This document shows positions 43,692-51,229 of a DNA stretch of 64,000 nucleotides, piece after piece; position 1 is the first letter of the stretch; each line of letters opens with the position of its first letter. The stretch lies in NCBI GenBank assembly GCA_965234405.1, contig OZ248346.1. One strand, 5' to 3'. Source of the stretch: Planktophila turicensis. Lineage in GTDB: Bacteria; Actinomycetota; Actinomycetes; Nanopelagicales; Nanopelagicaceae. Under the pieces are notes generated by a model. It was not told the DNA's origin. It searched no databases and saw nothing but the letters and a program-made list of their open reading frames with translations. A program made the position numbers and the translations under genes.

Positions 43692-44423
43692 ATGCGCAGT
43701 TCTAACCCAGTCCTTACCGGCCGCGGTTTCGCTCGTATCAAAGAAAGCACCACTCAGGTTCAAGATCTCAATACGCTCGAGAGCCGCCCAACATCTGCAC
43801 CAATGTCTATCGACGATGTCGTCATTAAGACAGCCGGACTCTTTGCAGTCCTCGTTGCAGTCGGAACCTTTGCATGGCGTGCAAATAGCCCTGGCCTTGC
43901 ACTCATTGGTTTCATCGGTGGATTTGTTCTCGCGATGGTCAATTCATTTTCTAAGAAGGTTCGCCCAGCTCTTGTCATTGCATACGCTGCTTGCCAAGGT
44001 CTAGCGCTCGGAACAATCAGCGCGCTCTATGAAGCGCAGTACAACGGCATCGTAAGCCAGGCAGTCATCGGTACAGCTTGTGCATTCGGTGGAGTACTTC
44101 TTGCTTACCGCAGCGGAAAGATTCGTGTAACTCCAAAGTTCACACGCATCATGATGGGCTCACTCATCGGTTACTTTGTCTTCGCTCTCATCACAATGTT
44201 CACAGGTCGCCCAACAGGCGGACTTGGATTCCTTATTGCAGTAGCTGCAGTAGGACTTGCAACAATGTTTATCGTGATGGATCTCGATCAGATTGAAAAG
44301 GCAGTTGCTGCACGCGTTCCTCAAGAAGAGTCATGGCGTATGGCATTTGGTCTTATGGTCACACTTGTGTGGCTCTACCTCGAAGTCTTGAGATTGATCT
44401 CAATTCTCCGTAACGAGGACTAA
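43692..44423 (+). CDS. Bax inhibitor-1 / YccA family membrane protein
   Basis: 243 residues. After a hydrophilic N-terminus (RSSNPVLTGRGFARIKES) come seven membrane helices; VMDLDQIEKAV near the C-terminus is the di-Asp region that gates Ca2+ in BI-1 homologues such as BsYetJ. The role in this cell is unknown. ATG 43692 has a strong AAGGAG 8 nt upstream; the frame is open back into the tRNA gene but that part is not coding. A terminator follows its stop. Confidence 0.9.
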   Translation: MRSSNPVLTGRGFARIKESTTQVQDLNTLESRPTSAPMSIDDVVIKTAGLFAVLVAVGTFAWRANSPGLALIGFIGGFVLAMVNSFSKKVRPALVIAYAACQGLALGTISALYEAQYNGIVSQAVIGTACAFGGVLLAYRSGKIRVTPKFTRIMMGSLIGYFVFALITMFTGRPTGGLGFLIAVAAVGLATMFIVMDLDQIEKAVAARVPQEESWRMAFGLMVTLVWLYLEVLRLISILRNED

Positions 44424-44427
44424 TTAC

Positions 44428-45639
44428 TTAACGGCTAGATTGCCCGAGATGCGAAGCCCGCGTCTCGGGCAATTTTGTTGATACCAGCACTGCAAAGAGC
44501 ATTAAGACCGCGCTGACTAAGAACGCAGGTCTGTAGCCATAACCATCCGCGATGGCACCGAGAATTACGGGAGCTACCATCGCACCGGCATCACCTGACA
44601 TCTGGAATAAGCCAATTACTTGGCCGCCTTTACCTTCAAGAACATCTCCGACGATGGCAGATGGAGTTGTCGAGATAAATGCACCACCAAAGCCAACAAT
44701 CACACTTGCTGCAATGAACATCCATGGCTCAGTTGTGAAGGCGATTGCGACGATAAAGAGCGTGATGAATGAAGTTCCAATAACAGCTGAATAGCGACGT
44801 CCATTGATGTCGGAGAGCTTTCCAGCTTTAAGTAGAAGCAGGCCGTTGATAATTGTTGTGATGGTAAATCCAAGGCCCATAAAGCTCGGGCTCACTTTTA
44901 TCTCTTCCACCATGAAGAGCGGCAGGATTGATCTGCTCATTCCGAATAGAACCCACGAGGTGCAGAAAGAGATGATGAGCGCGCTGCGGTAAGGCTTGAT
45001 TGCAAGAGCAGATTTAATTGTGATGGTTTCGCGCTCTTGTTGCGCAGTTGGTTTAGCAGCAAGAGTTGAATTGCGAAGTAATACGGCGCCCGATGCACTG
45101 GCAGCGATAAGTAAGAACCCATAAATAATCAGCGGTGCTCGTAGTGAGAACCCTGAGAGAGCTCCTCCAACTACTGGTCCTGCCATCATTCCAATCAGGA
45201 ATGAGCCGTTGTAAAGCGATTGTGCCCGGGCTCGATGGTCATCATCGACTGCGCGAAGCAAGATAGATCCAGCTGCTACAGAGAACATAGAAGAGCCAAA
45301 GCCGCCTACTGCGCGGAAGATAAGAAGTTGTTCGTAGTTCTGTGCAAGGCCTGCGGCAAATGAAGTGAGAGATACAAAGCCGATTCCGAATGAATATACG
45401 AGACGTTCACCGAAGTGATCGACAAGTTTTCCGGAGATCAAACCTGTTGCAAATCGTGCAAATGCAAAGGTTGCAAGAATTGCTCCCACTTGCGCATTGC
45501 TCACTCCGAATGACCGAGCGAAGAGCGGCAAGGTAGGAGAGATGATTCCGAAACCGACCGCAACAAAGAAAGAAGCGAAGACAAGAACACCAACCTCCCG
45601 CGGGAATTCCGCAAAGGGGTTGGTGAATTTGTTTTTCAT
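44428..45639 (-). CDS. MFS transporter, drug-efflux type
   Basis: 403 residues, twelve helices. GVSNAQVGAILATFAFARFATGLISGKLVDHFGER holds the MFS motif A (GxxxDxxGxR variant) between helices 2 and 3. Resembles multidrug exporters of the DHA1 type; the substrate is unknown. Follows the DHA2 transporter on the same strand, with a 21-nt gap. Its last codons contain the terminator hairpin of the convergent BI-1 gene. Confidence 0.88.
   Translation of the reverse strand: MKNKFTNPFAEFPREVGVLVFASFFVAVGFGIISPTLPLFARSFGVSNAQVGAILATFAFARFATGLISGKLVDHFGERLVYSFGIGFVSLTSFAAGLAQNYEQLLIFRAVGGFGSSMFSVAAGSILLRAVDDDHRARAQSLYNGSFLIGMMAGPVVGGALSGFSLRAPLIIYGFLLIAASASGAVLLRNSTLAAKPTAQQERETITIKSALAIKPYRSALIISFCTSWVLFGMSRSILPLFMVEEIKVSPSFMGLGFTITTIINGLLLLKAGKLSDINGRRYSAVIGTSFITLFIVAIAFTTEPWMFIAASVIVGFGGAFISTTPSAIVGDVLEGKGGQVIGLFQMSGDAGAMVAPVILGAIADGYGYRPAFLVSAVLMLFAVLVSTKLPETRASHLGQSSR
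44439..44479 (+). terminator. Intrinsic terminator of the BI-1 gene, within MFS coding sequence
   Basis: ATTGCCCGAGA (44439-44449) and TCTCGGGCAAT (44463-44473) form a perfect 11-bp stem around a 13-nt loop, followed by TTTGTT on the plus strand. It lies inside the last 15 codons of the convergent MFS gene and can act in both directions. Confidence 0.75.
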
Positions 45640-45660
45640 GAAAGTGGGAATGGGCTCGGT

Positions 45661-47223
45661 TTAACCGAGCGCCTCGCCAGCTGCTTCGTTACGAGCAGAT
45701 GCATAGTCAGCATTTGTGCGTAGCGGAGTCTCGCGAAGGAGCAGAGCCAAGAAGAAGCCGATAGCTACAACTGGTGCTGCCACGATGAAGACCACATGGA
45801 AGGAATCAACGAAAGCGTTGAGCGCAGCAATCTTGCCATCTGCTGGAAGCGCAGCGATTGCAGCAGTGTTGTTCTCAATCTGTCCTACTTGCTCAGGTGA
45901 GAAGCCAGACTTGGCGAGGTAATGGCCAAGCTGATTGGTGAGGATCGTTCCAAATGCTGCGGTTCCAAAGACTGAGCCAAGTGATCTAAAGAATGTATTT
46001 GAGCTTGTTGCTACGCCCATATCCTTGAAATCAACTGAGTTCTGAAGCGCTATAACGATGGTCTGCATTGAAAGACCAAGGCCTGCGCCCACCATGATTG
46101 CGTAGATAGAGATTTCCCAATAAGGAGTATCGATATCGAGGCGAACCATTGCAAGGATTCCAAGAGTCATGATTGCTGTTCCCATAATTGGGTAGCGCTT
46201 GTAATGGCCATGCTTTGTGATTGCTTTACCGCTAAAGATAGAAGTGGAAACAATTCCGAGCATCAGTGGAATCAATTTCAATCCAGCTTCAGTTGCTGAG
46301 TAGCCCTTAACAACCTGCATATACAAAGGAAGCATCACGATTGCTCCGAACATACCGGCACCAATGATTGCACCTAGGATTGATGTCAGAGAGAAGGTGT
46401 GGTTCTTAAATAGATTCAAAGGAATGATTGGTTCGACGGCTTTTGATTCCCACTTAATAAATAGAACTGTGATGAGAAGTCCGCTGCCGAGGTAAGTAAT
46501 TGTCTTCGAGTTGGTCCATCCATCTTGTGGTCCGTAGATAGAGACCGCAAGGAGTGTAAGAGTCACGCCAGCAACAAGAAGGATTGCGCCAAGATAATCA
46601 ATCTTATGTTCGCGCTTGACCTTAGGAATGTGGAGAACTGCAGAGGTAATAACAAGAGCTGCAATTGCAAAAGGAATATTGATGTAGAAGATCCAACGCC
46701 ATCCTGTAATTCCAAGGATTGTTGAACGGTCAGAGAAGAAGCCACCTAGAAGTGGGCCTGCAACTGATGAAAGTCCCCAGACTGCACCAAAGTAACCTTG
46801 GTACCGGCCACGTTCACGCGGAGGAACGATGTCTCCGATGATGACGAAGGTAAGTGCCATGAGGCCACCTGCGCCAAGTCCTTGTACGGCGCGGGTGGCA
46901 ATGAGCTGTTCCATGTTCTGTGAAGCACCTGCAGCAATTGAGCCGATAAGGAATGTCACGATTGCGAATTGGAAGACGATGCGTCGACCGTAAAGGTCGG
47001 AAATCTTTCCGTACAACGGCGTTGATGCAGTTGAAGTAAGTAGGTATGCAGTGACGACCCATGTGTAGTGGTCGAGACCATTGAAATCTTCAACGATGCT
47101 CTTAAGAGCGGTTGAGACAATTGTTTGGTCGAGCGCCGCAAGCAGCATTCCCGTCATGAGACCGCTGAGGATGATCATAATCTCGCGGTGTGAGTGCTCT
47201 TTTGCTGGCGCGTTTTTTGTCAT
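45661..47223 (-). CDS. MFS transporter, DHA2 (EmrB/QacA) family
   Basis: 520 residues, fourteen helices. ILSGLMTGMLLAALDQTIVSTAL is the DHA2 motif D and LYGKISDLYGRRIVF motif A. Drug:H+ antiporters of this type expel toxic organic compounds. First gene of a two-transporter unit and divergent to a DrrAB-like ABC exporter 18 nt away. A TAAACT box 8 nt before the ATG suggests a leaderless transcript. Confidence 0.92.
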   Translation of the reverse strand: MTKNAPAKEHSHREIMIILSGLMTGMLLAALDQTIVSTALKSIVEDFNGLDHYTWVVTAYLLTSTASTPLYGKISDLYGRRIVFQFAIVTFLIGSIAAGASQNMEQLIATRAVQGLGAGGLMALTFVIIGDIVPPRERGRYQGYFGAVWGLSSVAGPLLGGFFSDRSTILGITGWRWIFYINIPFAIAALVITSAVLHIPKVKREHKIDYLGAILLVAGVTLTLLAVSIYGPQDGWTNSKTITYLGSGLLITVLFIKWESKAVEPIIPLNLFKNHTFSLTSILGAIIGAGMFGAIVMLPLYMQVVKGYSATEAGLKLIPLMLGIVSTSIFSGKAITKHGHYKRYPIMGTAIMTLGILAMVRLDIDTPYWEISIYAIMVGAGLGLSMQTIVIALQNSVDFKDMGVATSSNTFFRSLGSVFGTAAFGTILTNQLGHYLAKSGFSPEQVGQIENNTAAIAALPADGKIAALNAFVDSFHVVFIVAAPVVAIGFFLALLLRETPLRTNADYASARNEAAGEALG

Positions 47224-47231
47224 AGGAGGTA

Positions 47232-47237
47232 AGTTTA
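47232..47237 (-). promoter_or_regulatory. Candidate leaderless -10 box for the DHA2 transporter
   Basis: TAAACT on the minus strand, 8 nt before the ATG. It lies within the 18-nt divergent gap and overlaps the leader of the ABC gene, whose AGGAGG occupies 47224-47229. Confidence 0.5.
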
Positions 47238-47241
47238 CTGT

Positions 47242-48195
47242 GTGAAATCAGTTATCGCCGAAAACCTCGTAAAGACCTATGACAAAGGCACAGTGCGCGC
47301 ACTTGATGACCTCAGCCTTGATGTAGAAGAAGGAACTGTTCTCAGCGTCCTTGGACCCAATGGTGCAGGAAAAACAACAACGGTCCGAATCTTGTCGACA
47401 TTGTTACGCCCAGATTCAGGAAAAGCGAGCGTTGCAGGTATCGATGTCATCAAAAATCCCGAAAAAGTTCGTGAGGTAATTGGGCTCTCTGGTCAATATG
47501 CAGCAGTAGATGAAATTCTTACCGGTTATGACAACTTGGTGATGTTCGGCGAGCTGTATCACTTGGGCAAGAAACAATCAGTTATTCGTGCAAATGAATT
47601 ACTCGAGCGCTTCTCATTAACTGAAGCTGCAAAGCGCCCCATCAAGACTTATTCAGGTGGAATGCGACGTCGCCTCGACCTTGCTGCATCACTAATTGTG
47701 AAGCCAAAAGTTCTCTTCCTCGATGAACCTACAACTGGCCTTGATCCTCGCGGTCGCCAAGAGATGTGGGGAGTTATCCAGGAACTTGTTAAAGGCGGAG
47801 TAACACTTCTACTTACGACGCAATATCTGGAAGAAGCAGATCAGTTAGCTGATGAAATTGCAGTAATTGATACAGGCAAAGTAATTGCTCGCGGTACATC
47901 TGATGCACTCAAGAAGCAGGTTGGTGGCGAACGTCTTGAAGTAGTTGTAGAACAGGCCCATGTTGCAAAGACGATGGAAATCGTTGCTGCTGTTAGTGGT
48001 CAGAAGCCAGCTCTCGATGAAGGTCTACGTCTGATCTCAGCTCCAGTTTCAACAGGGTCAGCTGCACTCTTTGAAGTACTTAAATCTTTAGATACAGCAG
48101 GAATCCACGCACTCGATGTGGGATTAAAGCGCCCATCACTAGATGATGTATTCCTTTCATTGACAGGCCACGTAGCTGAGGAGAAGAGCGCATGA
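47242..48195 (+). CDS. ABC exporter ATP-binding subunit, DrrA-like
   Basis: 317 residues. Walker A GPNGAGKTTT, Q-loop, signature YSGGMRRRLDLA, Walker B VLFLDEPTTGLD and a switch region ending LLLTTQYLEEADQLAD, then the DrrA-type C-terminal domain. Powers the adjacent ABC-2 permease; relatives export daunorubicin or other lipophilic compounds. GTG start 12 nt after a strong AGGAGG. Overlaps the permease gene by 4 nt. Confidence 0.93.
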   Translation: MKSVIAENLVKTYDKGTVRALDDLSLDVEEGTVLSVLGPNGAGKTTTVRILSTLLRPDSGKASVAGIDVIKNPEKVREVIGLSGQYAAVDEILTGYDNLVMFGELYHLGKKQSVIRANELLERFSLTEAAKRPIKTYSGGMRRRLDLAASLIVKPKVLFLDEPTTGLDPRGRQEMWGVIQELVKGGVTLLLTTQYLEEADQLADEIAVIDTGKVIARGTSDALKKQVGGERLEVVVEQAHVAKTMEIVAAVSGQKPALDEGLRLISAPVSTGSAALFEVLKSLDTAGIHALDVGLKRPSLDDVFLSLTGHVAEEKSA

Positions 48196-48983
48196 GAGCG
48201 TTAAATGACATCTACATCATCACTCGTCGTCAGCTTCTTCTGCTCACCCGAGTTCCTGAAGTTCTCATCTTTTCAACCATTCAGCCGGTCATGTTCGTCT
48301 TGCTCTTCCGTTATGTATTCGGTGGATCAATTGAGACAGGACAACCTGGGGGATATGTACAGCTCTTGATGCCAGGAATCTTTGTGCAGACCGTCGCATT
48401 TACATTGGCAGGAACTGCTTCTGGCCTTGCTGAAGATATGAAGAAGGGGCTGATCGATCGATTCCGTTCACTGCCTATTTCTCAATCCGCGCTCGTTATC
48501 GGACGGACACTCGGTGACTCACTTCTTAACATCGTCGTTCTTGCAGTGATGGGTATTGCGGGTTATCTCGTTGGATGGCGCCCTACAGGCGGTTTATCAA
48601 ATGTTGTTCTCGGATTTATCTTCTTACTCTTCTTCGGTTACGCACTCTCTTGGGTGGGCGTACTTGTAGGACTTTCAGCAAAAGATGCGCGCGTGGTGCA
48701 GAACGTCAGTTTTATCGTGACATTCCCACTGACATTCCTATCGAATGCATTTGCTCCTACAACAGGTATGCCACGTGCACTTCAGTACTTTGCAGAGTGG
48801 AATCCGGTATCAACCATGGTTGCGGCGTGCCGCGAACTCTTTGGTCTTGAAAATCAATTTGGCGCTACTGCTGGATCATTTCCAAGTGAGCACCCATTGA
48901 CCACTTCACTGATTTACATGGTCGTGATTATGGTGATATTTATTCCACTCAGCGTCCGCAAGTACCGTAATTACGCAGACTAG
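48192..48983 (+). CDS. ABC-2 type exporter permease, DrrB-like
   Basis: 263 residues, six helices. Features of the ABC-2 family: RRQLLLLTRVPEVLIFSTIQPVMFVLLFRYVFGGSI, then KKGLIDRFRSLPIS and the C-terminal FLSNAFAPTTGMPRALQYFAEWNPVS. Forms the membrane part of the exporter with the preceding ATPase. Convergent with greA, leaving a 7-nt gap. Confidence 0.93.
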   Translation: MRALNDIYIITRRQLLLLTRVPEVLIFSTIQPVMFVLLFRYVFGGSIETGQPGGYVQLLMPGIFVQTVAFTLAGTASGLAEDMKKGLIDRFRSLPISQSALVIGRTLGDSLLNIVVLAVMGIAGYLVGWRPTGGLSNVVLGFIFLLFFGYALSWVGVLVGLSAKDARVVQNVSFIVTFPLTFLSNAFAPTTGMPRALQYFAEWNPVSTMVAACRELFGLENQFGATAGSFPSEHPLTTSLIYMVVIMVIFIPLSVRKYRNYAD

Positions 48984-48990
48984 AGAGTGA

Positions 48991-49470
48991 TTAAGCGTAG
49001 AACTCTGCTGCTTTAATCTCGACCTTGATTTCGCGACCGTTAGGTGCGGTGTATGAAACAGTTGCACCGATTTCAGCGCCAAGTACTGCTGCACCAAGTG
49101 GAGATTTTTCAGAGTAAACATCGAGATCACCTGATGCGATTTCGCGAGAGCCGATTAAGAACTTCATCTCATCTCCTGCAATCACTGCAGTAACAACCAT
49201 TCCGGCACCAACTTTTCCATCGGCGCTTGCAGGTGGTGTTCCAATATGAGCGTTCTCGAGCATCTGCTTGAGTTGACGGATACGAGCTTCCATCTTTCCT
49301 TGCTCATCGCGCGCTGCGTGATAGCCACCGTTCTCTTTGAGATCGCCTTCAGCACGAGCTGCTTCAATCTTTGCAGTGATCTCTTTGCGACCTTCACCTT
49401 CGAGGGTCGCGAGTTCAGCAGCTAAACGATCAGCTGCTTCTTGGGTAAGCCATGTCTGTTGTGAACTCAT
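48991..49470 (-). CDS. greA: Transcription elongation factor GreA
   Basis: About 159 residues. An N-terminal coiled coil (LTQEAADRLAAELATLEGEGRKE ... EARAEGDLKENGGYHAARDEQ) with the acidic tip residues that reach the RNA polymerase active site, and a C-terminal FKBP-like domain. Rescues backtracked polymerase. ATG 49470 is preferred to TTG 49479 because a TAGGAT box lies 8 nt upstream of it and the family starts here. Confidence 0.95.
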   Translation of the reverse strand: MSSQQTWLTQEAADRLAAELATLEGEGRKEITAKIEAARAEGDLKENGGYHAARDEQGKMEARIRQLKQMLENAHIGTPPASADGKVGAGMVVTAVIAGDEMKFLIGSREIASGDLDVYSEKSPLGAAVLGAEIGATVSYTAPNGREIKVEIKAAEFYA

Positions 49471-49478
49471 AGTGGGCA

Positions 49479-49484
49479 ATCCTA
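49479..49484 (-). promoter_or_regulatory. Candidate leaderless -10 box for greA
   Basis: TAGGAT on the minus strand, 8 nt before the ATG at 49470, in the 24-nt gap after DUF4307. Confidence 0.45.
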
Positions 49485-49494
49485 GCGCGCGCTT

Positions 49495-49890
49495 TTAAGG
49501 GATGAGTCGGCAGCGTTCGATGCCTACATTGACCGCATCTGCACGTGTAGGGATGCTGATTACACGCTGAACATCCTTGGCACCAGCTTCGATGGTGTCT
49601 TCAATCTGCCCTACTACGTTCATATCGAAGTCGCGGGCAGCAAGAGTGCAGATAACTTTCTGCGAAGCATCTTCACGATAAATCGAATATCGAATTTCAG
49701 GGTTACGAGGATCTTGGGTAATGAATGAAATTAACTCACTTCGTAGCGCAGGTTGGGCATGATGAAGTCCGGCCCACAAAAGCCACGCTGCACCGAGAAT
49801 TGCAGTGACAGCTGCATATCGAACCCAGGTGCGCGCAGGCTTGATTCCATAACGATCATTGAAATCGAATTGGCTCTTATCCTGCGACAT
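49495..49890 (-). CDS. DUF4307 family membrane protein
   Basis: 131 residues. N-terminal DFNDRYGIKP, one helix (YAAVTAILGAAWLLWAGL), then an extracytoplasmic domain (YSIYREDASQKVICTLAARDFDMNVVGQIE). This is DUF4307, an actinobacterial family usually next to greA; function unknown. It diverges from the small membrane-protein gene 14 nt away across the palindrome GAGAATCTTCTC. Confidence 0.88.
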   Translation of the reverse strand: MSQDKSQFDFNDRYGIKPARTWVRYAAVTAILGAAWLLWAGLHHAQPALRSELISFITQDPRNPEIRYSIYREDASQKVICTLAARDFDMNVVGQIEDTIEAGAKDVQRVISIPTRADAVNVGIERCRLIP

Positions 49891-49904
49891 GGGAGAATCT
49901 TCTC

Positions 49905-50057
49905 ATGGCTAAAGATGTAGAAGTAGGTGTGGCTGGTTCGCTCACAATGATCGTGCTCTTCACCACGATGACTCTCTTGCTGCGAAATTTCTACAAGCGA
50001 TTTAAACGTTTCCAAGATAATCCCGCTCCTCTTCAGGAGAATGAGGACAGTGACTAA
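49905..50057 (+). CDS. Small single-helix membrane protein (50 residues)
   Basis: ATG to TAA: an N-terminal segment (AKDVEVGVAGS), one transmembrane helix (LTMIVLFTTMTLLL), a basic stop-transfer (RNFYKRFKRF) and an acidic tail. GGGAG lies 9 nt upstream. No family recognised. Its stop overlaps the start of the SURF1 gene, so it is probably translated with it and might take part in cytochrome oxidase assembly; that is inference from position. Confidence 0.65.
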   Translation: MAKDVEVGVAGSLTMIVLFTTMTLLLRNFYKRFKRFQDNPAPLQENEDSD

Positions 50058-50730
50058 AAAGCTCCTACAAGCCTTTACTGTGCTTGTACTTGCCTCCATC
50101 TTTATCGGACTTGGCATCTGGCAATTACAGAGAGCTCAAGAGATGGATGATCAGAAGAAAGTCTTGGTCGATACAACTATTTATCCTCTGGCGCAGAAGG
50201 CAACACCCACCGGAACTATTCCGCCTGAAAGCATTGCAAAGCTAGTAACTACCGAAGGCCATTACATCGCAACCTATAAGGCGCCTAATCAGAAAGATGG
50301 ATCAGGAAATGTCGCTGACTGGGAAGTTGCCCTTCTCGAAAAAAATGGTGAAAACGCAATTTTGGTGGTGCGCGGATTATGGGCCGATCGTTTAACCAAC
50401 CCAGAGATCGTGATGGCTAAGCAGATCACCTTGACCGGCACCCTGATGCCGAAACAGAATGATGACCGCGCAGCAAATACTTCCAGCCAACTATCTCGCC
50501 TCGATAGTTCAATACTTGTCTCTTCATACCCCGGACAGCTCTACGACGGATTCATCCTTGCTACCAACGAAGTTGTCGACGGTCAGAAAGTTGAACGCGC
50601 AAGAATCTCAGCGCCGGAACTTACTTCGGGAGTCCCCGGCTATTACTGGCAACATATTTCCTACGTAGTTGTCTGGTGGTTTATGGCGCTTCTGGTTCTT
50701 TGGGCGCCTTTCTACCGTCGCAAGGATTAG
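50050..50730 (+). CDS. SURF1 family cytochrome oxidase assembly protein
   Basis: 226 residues from GTG 50050, chosen because AGGAG at 50035-50039 is 10 nt away; ATG 50041 is too close to it. First helix LLQAFTVLVLASIFIGLGIWQLQRAQ carries the family WQxxR motif; the second lies near the C-terminus (YYWQHISYVVVWWFMALLVLWAPF). SURF1 helps insert heme a into cytochrome oxidase. Functionally linked to the CopD-CtaG gene at 13.7 kb. Confidence 0.9.
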   Translation: MTKKLLQAFTVLVLASIFIGLGIWQLQRAQEMDDQKKVLVDTTIYPLAQKATPTGTIPPESIAKLVTTEGHYIATYKAPNQKDGSGNVADWEVALLEKNGENAILVVRGLWADRLTNPEIVMAKQITLTGTLMPKQNDDRAANTSSQLSRLDSSILVSSYPGQLYDGFILATNEVVDGQKVERARISAPELTSGVPGYYWQHISYVVVWWFMALLVLWAPFYRRKD

Positions 50731-50733
50731 GCT
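50728..50733 (+). promoter_or_regulatory. Candidate leaderless -10 box for the DUF3817 gene
   Basis: TAGGCT, whose first three bases are the SURF1 stop codon, six nucleotides before the ATG at 50740. Confidence 0.45.
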
Positions 50734-50739
50734 GTACTC

Positions 50740-51066
50740 ATGGCAAAGTCAGGCATGGCAAAGACAGGTAATTCAGCGCTGCTGCGCTTTCGAGTGATGG
50801 CAATCCTCTGCGGAGTAAATCTCTTGCTCCTTATCTTGGGATACATGCCAGCGAAGTACCTCTTTGATGCCCTCGATAACAACGGCTGGTTGATCGCAAT
50901 TCCGATTGCCCACGGTTATCTCTACATCGTCTACATCCTGACCGCTCTTCAAATTGGCGTGCAGAAGAAGATGTCACTCTTCTCAATCCTGGGGCTTACC
51001 TTGGCCGGAACTCTGCCGGTGGCTTCCTTTATCGCTGAACGCCGAATGGTGAAGAAGTACAGCTAA
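50740..51066 (+). CDS. DUF3817 family membrane protein
   Basis: 108 residues, three helices, with the family pattern LLRFRVMAILCGVNLLLLILGYMPAKYL, PIAHGYLYIVYILTALQIG and GTLPVASFIAERRMVKK. DUF3817 is widespread in actinobacteria with no assigned function. Follows SURF1. Confidence 0.9.
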   Translation: MAKSGMAKTGNSALLRFRVMAILCGVNLLLLILGYMPAKYLFDALDNNGWLIAIPIAHGYLYIVYILTALQIGVQKKMSLFSILGLTLAGTLPVASFIAERRMVKKYS

Positions 51067-51134
51067 TTCGGTCTTAAGTTAACTCTTGATGACGTCTTTC
51101 TGATTAATGGCGTGTCGCACCAAAAGTCCGAATC

Positions 51135-51199
51135 ACTCGTTCTATCTTTTACGAGTCAGAAGCAATCTCCATCTCTTCCCCACCGCATCAGTGATGCGG
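51135..51199 (+). promoter_or_regulatory. Two hairpins in the phoH leader
   Basis: ACTCGT/ACGAGT (51135-51140 with 51151-51156) and CCGCATC-AGT-GATGCGG (51183-51199, perfect 7-bp stem). They lie in the 163-nt gap before phoH; no T-run follows either, so they are leader structures or operators rather than terminators. Confidence 0.4.
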
Positions 51200-51229
51200 C
51201 TAGTTAAAACTAAAGAGAATGGTTAAGCC

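Noticed and set aside
44428..48983. Horizontally acquired resistance island
   Set aside because: No transposase, integrase, flanking repeats or visible composition shift; efflux genes alone are not enough.
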